Assembly: GCA_021772215.1 (NCBI GenBank)
Contig: JAJFMK010000115.1
Coordinates: forward strand, 1 to 11,992
Direction of reading: 5' to 3'
Source of the DNA: Chlamydiota bacterium
Lineage (GTDB): Bacteria > Chlamydiota > Chlamydiia > Chlamydiales > JAJFMK01
DNA length: 11,992 bases
In this document: piece by piece, positions 1 through 6,971 of the stretch
How positions within the stretch are numbered: position 1 is the stretch's first letter
How the letters are laid out: every line of letters starts with the position of its first letter
The notes under the pieces: model-generated
Databases searched by the model: none
Told to the model about the DNA's origin: nothing
What the model saw: only the letters and a program-made list of their open reading frames with translations
Translations under genes and position numbers: made by a program

Positions 1-1238
1 CCATCACTGGAAATTCTTCCGTCCCGCCTGCTTTTGCCCCAAAGGGCCAAGATTAACGTGTCAATCCCAACTGCGCTGACATCCTCAACTTTAAGTTTAA
101 GAGCTTTGAGGGTCCCATTATTTAAAAGTGCTTGTCCCACACAATAACCAATACTGCTTCGATAGGATCTATCGACTATAGATATTCCGGATAGGTCAAG
201 AGTTCTTAACCACTGATTACCCTCAAGTGCAGCGAAAAGTTCAGAAAGGTTCCCTTCGCAGAGACCCGCTGCTTTCAATAGAGGTCCTCGCCCATCTTCA
301 GCAAACTCTATTTTATCTTCGCGCCCATTATGGATGGTTGATACGGAGATGCTCTTTAGTCTTGGATGATCGACTATTGCTTCTGCTAGATCAAGGAGGG
401 GCTCAAAATAGAGGTTATCATGCCAATCAACATCGAGTTTCTGTAATGCAGGAGCCTCTTTTATAGCGCGCTTTAGATCCGGATAATTTCCTTCAGCCTC
501 CTCAAAGTCCTCTTCGGAATCTTCTTCAATACTTTCATCAATTTTCTCAGGAACACTCAGTCCCAATTTACGGATCAAATTCCCAGGTCGCGAGAGGAGT
601 TCGATCAACGCTCCATTATTTTCTACATTGAGCTGGTTTCCTCGAACATCTAGCTCGATCAGTGAGTTCGGTAGAGTTCTAAGAAGCCTCTCAGAGAGTT
701 CTACATTCATCTGACATTTAAAGAGGTCGAGTCTGACCAAGCGATGCGTAGAAAGAGCCTGAATAAGCGCTTCTAAAGACTCTGAATTGAATGTCACATC
801 TCTTAAAGTAAGAAGTCTAAGGTTGGGACAGTTCTCTTTAATTGTTTGAAGGAGCTGTATAAAGCCCTCTTGATCAGTCAGGATTCCTGTTAGCCAAAAC
901 CGCCCTAAACGAATGCCCACTTGCGTCAGAATAGAGCAGATCTGGTTCACTTCACCAGGATTCAGCTGATGAGATATGAATATGGAGACAGAGCGAGAAT
1001 GATTATCAACTCTTGCCATTTCCCTTAAGGCAGCTTCAACCCTCTCACTGATATTGTCCTCAAATCTGAATTCAAGAGGTGGAGCTATTGATCTTCGAGT
1101 AGATGAGGGCTCACTTTGGTGTAAAGCACCTTGAGCTGCATTAGATACAGCCCTATCCCCTTCTGGTAGAGGTGATTGCCCGCTTGAAGCTCTAACTATG
1201 GATCCACTAGAAGATCCGCCTATCTCTCGAACTGTCAT
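1..1238 (-). CDS. Leucine-rich-repeat protein, C-terminus cut by the window edge (candidate secreted effector)
   Basis: The minus strand is open for 412 codons from an ATG at 1238-1236 to the left edge. Residues 1-55 are rich in Ser, Gly, Pro and Gln and probably disordered. From about 85 on, short LRR strands of the LxxLxL type recur near 139-146, 166-174, 192-200, 265-270, 343-350 and 377-383, each followed by a helical stretch. This pattern resembles ribonuclease-inhibitor-like LRRs. An acidic insert of many Glu/Asp lies at about 232-250. I see no catalytic motif or membrane segment in the visible part, so binding a protein partner is the likely role. In intracellular bacteria such proteins are often injected into the host, and the disordered N-terminus would suit type III secretion, but that is inference. 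An in-frame TAA lies shortly upstream of the start, and no Shine-Dalgarno site is visible. The open frame and LRR pattern are strong evidence; the exact function is unknown. Confidence 0.82.
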   Translation of the reverse strand, partial: MTVREIGGSSSGSIVRASSGQSPLPEGDRAVSNAAQGALHQSEPSSTRRSIAPPLEFRFEDNISERVEAALREMARVDNHSRSVSIFISHQLNPGEVNQICSILTQVGIRLGRFWLTGILTDQEGFIQLLQTIKENCPNLRLLTLRDVTFNSESLEALIQALSTHRLVRLDLFKCQMNVELSERLLRTLPNSLIELDVRGNQLNVENNGALIELLSRPGNLIRKLGLSVPEKIDESIEEDSEEDFEEAEGNYPDLKRAIKEAPALQKLDVDWHDNLYFEPLLDLAEAIVDHPRLKSISVSTIHNGREDKIEFAEDGRGPLLKAAGLCEGNLSELFAALEGNQWLRTLDLSGISIVDRSYRSSIGYCVGQALLNNGTLKALKLKVEDVSAVGIDTLILALWGKSRRDGRISSD

Positions 1239-1309
1239 GTTGAAAAGATAGCTTATCGATCCACATATTTACAATTTAATCGTCCTATCACGAATATTTA
1301 CGAACTTAA

Positions 1310-1519
1310 GGAGACACTGAATAACTCTGATGGGCCGCCTTTCCGCCCGTTTAATCCAATTTTTCCAATTTCACAAGTCCCCTACTGTCAACAGTATGCG
1401 AACTTGAAAAATTCAAAAACTTGGAGCAAAATCATCGAAAATTCGGCTACACCCATCTTGTTCAGCATCTCCTTAAAATCGCACTAAACGAATTCGCGGG
1501 CAGTTTATCTAATGAGTAG
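1310..1519. mobile_element. Possible insertion-sequence remnant (one end only)
   Basis: The bases at 1310-1327 (GGAGACACTGAATAACTC) look like the terminal inverted repeat of an IS5/IS1182-like element. They follow a TTAA, which would suit a short target site. Inward lie GC-rich bases with a small GGGC/GCCC inverted repeat (1332-1348), then a start-less frame of 54 codons ending in TAG at 1517-1519. I find no matching second end and no recognisable transposase catalytic motif nearby. If this is an IS, only a terminal fragment remains. The resemblance is from memory of terminal-repeat style, not from a search, so confidence is low. Confidence 0.28.
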
Positions 1520-1638
1520 AAAAATGAGGGATAGAGGAGCGGAAGGAAAGTTGTAAGTTCATCTAGCTATCGAAATATTACGATTTCAATAGAAAATTCT
1601 CAGTAACTTTGAAGAGGTGGAAGTATCCTCTAATTGAA

Positions 1639-1664
1639 ATCGCGCCTCATGAAAGAGGCGCGAT
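1639..1664 (-). terminator. Rho-independent-type terminator of nrdJ
   Basis: A perfect 10-base-pair stem (1639-1648 with 1655-1664, ATCGCGCCTC against GAGGCGCGAT) closes a 6-base loop. It begins 9 bases after the nrdJ stop codon. Read on the minus strand it is followed by ATTTCAATT-type sequence, so the U-tract is interrupted. On the plus strand the stem is followed by AAAAA rather than T, so it should act in the minus direction. Position and stem strength make it the likely end of the nrdJ transcript. Confidence 0.75.
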
Positions 1665-1673
1665 AAAAATGGA

Positions 1674-3686
1674 TTATCTAACCGGGCAGGCGCCGCCGAC
1701 GCAGGGTTCGAAGTCTTCGACATCCTCCATCTCAATGCCTTTGTAGTCGAGCTCTTTGAGCTGGGAGCTGTAGGCTTCGAAGGTAGCCTCGGTGACAACC
1801 TCTTGTGGGAGGTAGGCGTAGCCGAGGTCTTCGGCGTTTTTGGTGGGGTCGTTTCTGAAGAGAAAAGAGACGCCGACGTAGGAGTCCCAATTATCTAACA
1901 TCCAGTCGATGATCTGCGGTACCTCTTCGGGGCTGTAGGAGATGGTGTTGGAGACGTTCTGCTCGCACCAGGTCTCTTGGATCAGAAGGTAGCGGTTGAG
2001 CTGATCGACAGCGGATTCGAGGTTCACTTCGACCTCCTCTTCGGCGCCATTTTTCCTTGTGACATGTGTGCGTGTGAAGGGGACCTTGTCATATTTGACA
2101 GGGAAGGTGACTAGGACAGACTCCGGCTCAAACGGCTTGTCGGTGACGCGGTAGCCGGCATCTTTGAAGCGCTGGACTAGTGGGTCATGCTTAGAGTAGG
2201 TGATGTTGTTAAAGATGTAGCGGCCGAGTGGTTTGTGGACACCTTCTGGCACCTCGCCCCAATCTGTCGTGCCCATAATCTTACTGATCGTTCCGGAGGG
2301 TTTGACCGTTGTGACGTTTTTCGGCAGCGGCGCGGAGAGCTCGTTGGCCATGCTGTAGGCGGAGGAGACGGCGATGTTCTTCATCCGCTTATAGTCGTAG
2401 GCAGTCAGGTCGGGTCTGCCGACGATGCCTGTCAAACCTACGCCACAGAGGTGGAGGAACTGATTGTTGAGATGCCACGCCTCTTGCAGGATCTCGTCGC
2501 GAAGGTCTACCATCGTCTGGCGGTAGTTCATACGGCCGGCGAGGTAGAGGGCGCGCTCTAGTCCTACCTTATCTCCTCTAAAGGCTAAGACGTTCACTTC
2601 GGTTAAGTTGCAGAAGCTCTTGTTTCCTAAGAGGATCTCGCCGCAAGGATTGACACCTTTAAACCATGGCGCTCTCGACTCTCCGGCGAGGCCGTTAATG
2701 AATCCCGGCTCTGAACCTCCGGCTTCAACCATCACATCGAAGATCTCTTCTAGCTGCTCGCGGCTGGGCTTTTGCATGAAGAGGAGGCTATTATTAGACT
2801 GCTGACGGTGTGCATTACCCTTCGCCCACCAGTTCTTTTTCGCGGTAGAAAATTCTTCCCACTCGGGCTGTCCATAGTCAAAGAGGGCAATCTGTGCCGA
2901 TCTTCGTGAGGAGAGGATCGATCCGAGCCAGTTGACGATATCAAGAATATCCATTCTAGTTAGAAGCTGATCGGCGCGGTCAGAGAGGATTTTGGCGATC
3001 GCTTTGAATGCTTTGGCAATCTGCTCGTCACCGGAGGAGATCCATCCATATCCTCTCAATCTTGTTCCTGCGGGGCGAATTTCGGAGAAGTCCAGGATGA
3101 GTGTCTTGGCGTGGAATTTTCCGGCGACAAGCTTACCGATCGCTTTAGCCCAGGCGATGGCCGAATCACCAACTTTGATGGTCCAGGTTCTCGTTTCAGG
3201 GTCGTAGGTTTCAACGTTAAACTCTACGCCGCCACCATCATTTCGTGTGGAGCGGATCACTTTGATCTCATCAAGGGGGCAGCGGAAGCCGTTGAGCGTT
3301 CCTGTCACCGGTTTAAAGCCTACACCGCAGCCTTGGAGAAGGAGCCAGAGCACATCAACCATATCGTAGACGGTCTCGACATGGGTAAAGGAGCAGTTAA
3401 ACATCGACGATTCGCGCTTGCGAGAGAGCTCTGTTCCGCCAAGCCAGAGCGTCCTGCCGGCAGGCATCATCTTACGCTGTATGATCAGATTGCGCAGCTC
3501 TTCGAGTTCGTCATCTTCATTGTCTCTAAGCTCTCTTCCAAGCGACCTCTCCCAGAGCCAGCGCTGGTGCGATATCACCCGATCTACAACCTGATCCCAG
3601 CTCTCTAGAAGCTCTTCACCCTCTTTTAAGGGACGGTGGTAGGTGCGTAGCGATGTGGCCATGGCCCTAGGTGTTGGTTGGTTCAT
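1674..3686 (-). CDS. nrdJ: Adenosylcobalamin-dependent (class II) ribonucleoside-triphosphate reductase
   Basis: This cytoplasmic enzyme makes deoxyribonucleotides from ribonucleoside triphosphates with coenzyme B12 as radical source, independently of oxygen. The 670-residue protein fits the monomeric Lactobacillus leichmannii RTPR type (739 residues), about 70 residues shorter. Visible landmarks are a redox cysteine in NCSF (C98), the active-site segment NPCGEI with N346, C348 and E350, and the second redox cysteine C359. C348 and C359 are 11 residues apart, as for C408 and C419 of the Lactobacillus enzyme. Also present are a PSGT loop near 463-466 and a C-terminal swinging pair in CVGGAC (C662, C667), spaced like C731/C736. 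The start has AGGAG 5 bases upstream. It stands alone between its own promoter-like site and a strong hairpin terminator. No cobalamin riboswitch or NrdR-box pair is evident upstream. Assignment is secure. Confidence 0.96.
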   Translation of the reverse strand: MNQPTPRAMATSLRTYHRPLKEGEELLESWDQVVDRVISHQRWLWERSLGRELRDNEDDELEELRNLIIQRKMMPAGRTLWLGGTELSRKRESSMFNCSFTHVETVYDMVDVLWLLLQGCGVGFKPVTGTLNGFRCPLDEIKVIRSTRNDGGGVEFNVETYDPETRTWTIKVGDSAIAWAKAIGKLVAGKFHAKTLILDFSEIRPAGTRLRGYGWISSGDEQIAKAFKAIAKILSDRADQLLTRMDILDIVNWLGSILSSRRSAQIALFDYGQPEWEEFSTAKKNWWAKGNAHRQQSNNSLLFMQKPSREQLEEIFDVMVEAGGSEPGFINGLAGESRAPWFKGVNPCGEILLGNKSFCNLTEVNVLAFRGDKVGLERALYLAGRMNYRQTMVDLRDEILQEAWHLNNQFLHLCGVGLTGIVGRPDLTAYDYKRMKNIAVSSAYSMANELSAPLPKNVTTVKPSGTISKIMGTTDWGEVPEGVHKPLGRYIFNNITYSKHDPLVQRFKDAGYRVTDKPFEPESVLVTFPVKYDKVPFTRTHVTRKNGAEEEVEVNLESAVDQLNRYLLIQETWCEQNVSNTISYSPEEVPQIIDWMLDNWDSYVGVSFLFRNDPTKNAEDLGYAYLPQEVVTEATFEAYSSQLKELDYKGIEMEDVEDFEPCVGGACPVR

Positions 3687-3718
3687 GATGACTCCTCTCG
3701 AGGTTGGTGGTGAACTGT

Positions 3719-3749
3719 TTTATATCCCCTTTTTCGGGATAAAAGTCAA
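3719..3749 (-). promoter_or_regulatory. Candidate nrdJ promoter with embedded inverted repeat
   Basis: On the minus strand TTGACT (3749-3744) lies 17 bases before GATATA (3726-3721), or 19 bases before TATAAA (3724-3719). This gives a good sigma70-like -35 and a plausible -10 about 35 bases ahead of the nrdJ start. The spacer contains a perfect inverted repeat TATCCC/GGGATA (3723-3741) with a 7-base centre, overlapping the -10 box. Such a site could be an operator, but it does not match the NrdR-box consensus I know. Boxes are by eye only. Confidence 0.5.
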
Positions 3750-3812
3750 TGTAAGGAGGGACTTTGAAAAATTGCTTTATCCGAGAAATCTCGAGGCTCT
3801 CGCGCCGTAGAA

Positions 3813-4817
3813 CTAATCAACCCTAAGCAGCTCAAGAAGTTCTAAAGCGGAGCTGTTGTGTGGAGAAAAAGCAGCTCCCTCGACGATCTCTTCTAGAAGG
3901 GATTCGGCCCTTTTGGCATCTTGGTCGCGATCCTGTCTTAGCAAAAATTCACGTGACGTGATCAAAAGCTCGCGCCACTCCTCATGATTTTCAAGATGAG
4001 GCAGCGTTTCGTTGACCGCTTCATAGAAACCAGCGTCATCAATCACAAGGGCGCAGGCAGCTAGGAGAGCAAGATCAAACTCGCGATCTTCGCCTCTTGT
4101 ATAATTTTGCCAAACCTTCTTCAAAAGTACTTCGGCGATATTTGCCTCTTCATGAGCTAAAATCTGCACTTTAAGAAGGTAGAACCACTTGGGTTCTTTC
4201 AGATAGCCTGCAAGTTCGTCGACAAGCTCCTGAGCATAGGCAAACTGCTGCTCTTGAATAAGGTCCTGGATATAGTCGTATAGGAAGCTCTCAAGGTCGT
4301 TGGCGCAGCCTGAAGCGAGCGCTTCAAAGGCTTGGTTTGGGCCGGGTCCCTCAACGGAGGCGTCGCTTAATATTGCGAGGAGATTATCAATCGCATCTTC
4401 AATATCGCCAATATCGCTTAAGGTCTCTTGGTCATAACCTAAGATAAGCTGGTCTAGCTCGTCACAAAAGATGGTCAAAGACTGCTTTTCAGGAACGAGT
4501 CTGCGCCAAAGCTCAAAGATTAAGAGATAGATAAGATCCTCATCGATCTCGTCGAGATCCTCACGATCGCCGACGAGTGTCTCGGTCAGCTCCTCAGGGG
4601 TATCCACCTCATTGGCAAAGGCGATGAATCGGGCTTGGTCAAGCCAGAGCTCATGCTCTTGAAGTCGATCAAAAAGTTCTTCCAAGGGGAGGGTGCGAAA
4701 ATCTTGCACCTGCCAAGGATCAACTTCGAGCGTTGGGTCTAAAAGCCACTGCATACGCAGCAGATTATAGAGCGCTTTGCGCTCAATTGGTGTTTCTCTT
4801 TCCATAAGTTTTGACAT
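3813..4817 (-). CDS. Highly acidic helical protein of unknown function
   Basis: I do not recognise this 334-residue protein. It has no signal peptide and no membrane segment, so it is probably cytoplasmic. It is rich in Glu, Asp and Leu almost throughout. Especially acidic stretches lie at about 72-100 and 117-150, and helix-forming segments fill the rest. The region from about 165 to 330, with repeated Ala/Leu-rich helices, could form a TPR- or HEAT-like solenoid, but I see no clear consensus repeat. Chosen start MSKLMERE has GGGAGAAG directly before it, rather close (GGAG ends 3 bases upstream); M5 is an alternative. It is the last gene of the glk-bat operon, 23 bases after the 39-codon gene. 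A weak CGAGAAATCTCG hairpin lies about 20 bases past its stop. The context suggests a link to the envelope or Bat functions upstream, but this is inference. Confidence 0.85.
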   Translation of the reverse strand: MSKLMERETPIERKALYNLLRMQWLLDPTLEVDPWQVQDFRTLPLEELFDRLQEHELWLDQARFIAFANEVDTPEELTETLVGDREDLDEIDEDLIYLLIFELWRRLVPEKQSLTIFCDELDQLILGYDQETLSDIGDIEDAIDNLLAILSDASVEGPGPNQAFEALASGCANDLESFLYDYIQDLIQEQQFAYAQELVDELAGYLKEPKWFYLLKVQILAHEEANIAEVLLKKVWQNYTRGEDREFDLALLAACALVIDDAGFYEAVNETLPHLENHEEWRELLITSREFLLRQDRDQDAKRAESLLEEIVEGAAFSPHNSSALELLELLRVD

Positions 4818-4840
4818 CTTCTCCCATAAGAAAAACTATT

Positions 4841-4960
4841 TTAGTGTAGATGGAGAAGATGTTCAAGTGCTGCGCGATAGATCTGCTCAATTCGGCTATA
4901 GATCAGGTCCACTTCCTCTAGAAGTTTTAGATCTTCGGCTGTCAGCTCATCTTGATTCAT
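4841..4960 (-). CDS. Small operon gene, 39 residues, helical, function unknown
   Basis: This short frame sits between batE and the acidic protein, 11 bases after the first and 23 before the second, where a real gene would fit. It begins MNQDELTAEDLKLLEEVD and ends in a His/Leu-rich helix followed by TAA. The protein is mostly predicted helix, with acidic residues in the first half and an amphipathic pattern of Leu, Ile and Tyr. Codon use resembles its neighbours. There is no good Shine-Dalgarno site: a GGGGAG lies 18 bases upstream inside the end of batE, so translation may depend on ribosomes finishing batE. I recognise no family. It could be a partner or regulator of the flanking proteins. 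The alternative is a chance frame, made less likely by the tight fit. Confidence 0.6.
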   Translation of the reverse strand: MNQDELTAEDLKLLEEVDLIYSRIEQIYRAALEHLLHLH

Positions 4961-4971
4961 AATAAGATATA

Positions 4972-5649
4972 CTACTTTCTCCCCTTTATAGAGGATTGCT
5001 GATTTTTTGTGTAAATTGGTGCAATGGCTGTTTTAGGGACATATCCTAGAATTTCCTCTTTGGTGAGGATTTCAAATGACTCCTCGCCACTGCCGATCAC
5101 TTTGACTACTTCTGCGGCAATAAGAGGGCGATCAAGGGACTCTTGTAGGGAGCTTTGGGCATAGAGCTGGGTTGCTTTGAGCACGACAGCCCTTGGGGGA
5201 AGGAGCCACTGACGACTAAAGAGCATAAGAAGCGATAGGAGTGTAGCTATACCAAGGAGGAAGACAGCAGCGCTAAAGGGCCTCTCTTTAGGTCTTTTGG
5301 CCACTTTCCATATTAAGGTTGTACAGAGTGATAGGAGAAGCAGAGTCGTCAAAAGCCACCAGCTGCCTTTAGAAAAGGAGAGGAGAAAAGAGGAGGAGGG
5401 GGGAGGGGGGATTCCCTCCCTTTTTCTTAGGTTGGTTAAGCTTTTTTTTACTTGGCTATCTTGAGGAGAGAGGAGAAGGGCTTTTTCGTAAGACAAAACA
5501 GCCAGCGCACTTTGGCCATGCTGCTCGTAGAGTTGCCCCGTAGCATAGAGGGTCGTCACGGTCTGTTCTTCTTGGGTTAAGAGCTCTTCGAGCGCCTCAT
5601 TACCGTTAACTTGGAGAAGGCTGACAAGGAGGAGAAAACATAAGATCAT
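4972..5649 (-). CDS. batE: BatE-like TPR/SH3 membrane protein
   Basis: A 225-residue envelope protein with the BatE layout. Residues 1-17 form a signal peptide or N-terminal anchor. A TPR-like unit follows at about 33-68 (LYATGQLYEQHGQSALAVLS and on), then a Pro/Ser linker (81-87). Two hydrophobic segments lie at about 97-115 and 125-144. The C-terminal part, 153-212, resembles a bacterial SH3 domain (AVVLKATQLYAQ, ending GYVPKTAI). Bat proteins are linked to stress or oxygen tolerance and cell-envelope integrity in Bacteroides and Leptospira, though their mechanism is not settled. The start ATG overlaps the stop of the BatD-like gene by four bases (ATGA), so the two are translationally coupled. 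The Pro linker is encoded by two C6 runs, a possible slippage site. Alternative: a generic TPR-SH3 membrane protein outside the Bat family. Confidence 0.75.
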   Translation of the reverse strand: MILCFLLLVSLLQVNGNEALEELLTQEEQTVTTLYATGQLYEQHGQSALAVLSYEKALLLSPQDSQVKKSLTNLRKREGIPPPPSSSFLLSFSKGSWWLLTTLLLLSLCTTLIWKVAKRPKERPFSAAVFLLGIATLLSLLMLFSRQWLLPPRAVVLKATQLYAQSSLQESLDRPLIAAEVVKVIGSGEESFEILTKEEILGYVPKTAIAPIYTKNQQSSIKGRK

Positions 5650-6971
5650 CGGACAGTCCTGGGAGGCAGTTTTTGCGCCATCTGATAGAGTTTGAGTCCC
5701 TCTTTAGCCACATTTTTAGAAATTTTAGGCTTCTTTTCACTAAACCTTGCTACCCTAGCTTCACGAAAGAAGGGCTTGAGTTGATCAAAGAGGGATCCTT
5801 TATCTTCTATCCACTCCCCGTTGGGCTGTAGATAACCCTTATCGATTAGCTGATCGGTTAGGAGCTGCTCCCAGGCGCGAAAGGCGAGCTTTTGATCTTT
5901 TGTCTCGAAGAGCTCGATCTTTTTTCGGTAGAGAGGGCTCTTTTTTCGCTCTTCGATTGCTAGGCTGATGTTTTTGGTGAGGGGAATGGCGATGAGAGTG
6001 ATGAGCGGTAGCGCAAGAAGAAGGATCGGGCCAAAGTCACTGCTTGCTTTAAAGAGTCGCTCTAAAATTGAGGGGCCAAAGTCGGTTGGAATCTTGAACT
6101 CTTGGGGCTCTTTGGGTTGGTGAGAAAGAAGGGGCGAAAATAACTTTCTTTCTATGGGAGGTGGCAGAAGGGTGGGCTCAAGGAGGTCGATCTCAACAGG
6201 CTCACTTTGCCAGGTGAGGTACTCCTCTCCTTTGGGATCAAAGCTCGACCAGCTAATTGAGGGGATTGTCTTGGCTAGGCTGTTGAGAGGGGTCAGCTTA
6301 ATACTGTAGAGATAGCTCGTCTCGCCCTCCGGCATGGGAGAGCTCTCTTCGACGCGGAAAAGGCCGCTGATTCCCGGCTGGTTGGCGACATCGGGAGCAA
6401 AGAGGGGGTCTAATGGTTTCACATTGTGAACGGTGATCGTCAGATTAACTGGATCGCCAACCCTCACCTCTCTGTTGGAGGGTGGCTCTAGATCAAAATC
6501 GAAGCGCCCCACCGAGCCGTTGAAGGAGGCTGGCTGGCCTACCGCGGGGAAGGGAAGGACCGTGATACTTAAAGAGGGGATGGTGATGCGCTTTTCAGGG
6601 GGAAGGAGCCGCTCTTTGCCATTGATGATCACCTTTTGGATGCCGACAATTTCTGAGGGGGCGCTCACAAAGGTGCCGCTTTTAGTTGCACGGACGGCCT
6701 GCGAGATCTCCTGAACGGAGAGCCCCCCTTCACGGTACTGTTTAAACTGCTTGTCACCTAGCTTCTCAAAGCCCTCCATCTCCAAAAGGGGGAACCGCTC
6801 CTCGAGTAGCTGGACAGAGCCGCGGTAGCTGATCTTATAGACGAAGCTCCCCTCTTGTCCCGGATACCACTCATTGGGCCCCTCTAAAAGAGCGTCCATC
6901 TGTAGTATAGGACCCGCTTCGTTGGCAAATGTTACGAGGGGAAAAAATAGAAGGAGTATAAATCTCACCAT
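5646..6971 (-). CDS. batD: BatD-like envelope protein
   Basis: A 441-residue protein with a signal peptide (1-16, likely cleaved before NEAG). A large extracytoplasmic beta-rich region spans about 20-265. One transmembrane segment lies near 314-332, and a basic cytoplasmic tail of about 110 residues follows. The extracytoplasmic part has the repeating pattern of BatD. One unit carries ISQAVRATKSGTF (89-101). A second begins GSVGRFDFDLEPPSNREVRV and continues VGDPVNLTITVHN (171-183), like the VG-x-vGdpvtltv signature of the family. BatD is thought to act with BatA/BatB VWA proteins in the envelope. Here it overlaps the TPR gene upstream by 7 bases and batE downstream by 4. No batA, batB or moxR lies in the window. 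The family call is from motif pattern, not a search. Confidence 0.78.
   Translation of the reverse strand: MVRFILLLFFPLVTFANEAGPILQMDALLEGPNEWYPGQEGSFVYKISYRGSVQLLEERFPLLEMEGFEKLGDKQFKQYREGGLSVQEISQAVRATKSGTFVSAPSEIVGIQKVIINGKERLLPPEKRITIPSLSITVLPFPAVGQPASFNGSVGRFDFDLEPPSNREVRVGDPVNLTITVHNVKPLDPLFAPDVANQPGISGLFRVEESSPMPEGETSYLYSIKLTPLNSLAKTIPSISWSSFDPKGEEYLTWQSEPVEIDLLEPTLLPPPIERKLFSPLLSHQPKEPQEFKIPTDFGPSILERLFKASSDFGPILLLALPLITLIAIPLTKNISLAIEERKKSPLYRKKIELFETKDQKLAFRAWEQLLTDQLIDKGYLQPNGEWIEDKGSLFDQLKPFFREARVARFSEKKPKISKNVAKEGLKLYQMAQKLPPRTVR

Larger units (their letters stand above)
1239..1673. other. Gene-poor spacer with possible IS remnant
   Basis: No convincing complete gene lies in these 435 bases. 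The spacer holds the nrdJ terminator (1639-1664), an IS-end-like sequence at 1310-1327, and a plus-strand frame open without a start codon from 1355 to a TAG at 1517-1519 (54 codons). It is AT-rich by eye and separates nrdJ from the LRR gene. The LRR gene promoter probably lies within its left 80 bases, but I could not pick out convincing -35 and -10 boxes. Confidence 0.6.

Noticed and set aside
2187..2561. Plus-strand frame of 124 codons inside nrdJ
   Set aside because: It lies wholly opposite a confidently identified gene and shows no recognisable domain; it is a shadow.
3111..3608. Plus-strand frame of 165 codons inside nrdJ
   Set aside because: Opposite nrdJ with no ribosome site or family features; a shadow of its codon use.
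3782..3793. Hairpin after the acidic protein as a terminator
   Set aside because: CGAGAAATCTCG gives only 4-5 pairs, and the T-rich run on the minus strand begins about 10 bases later; too weak to call.
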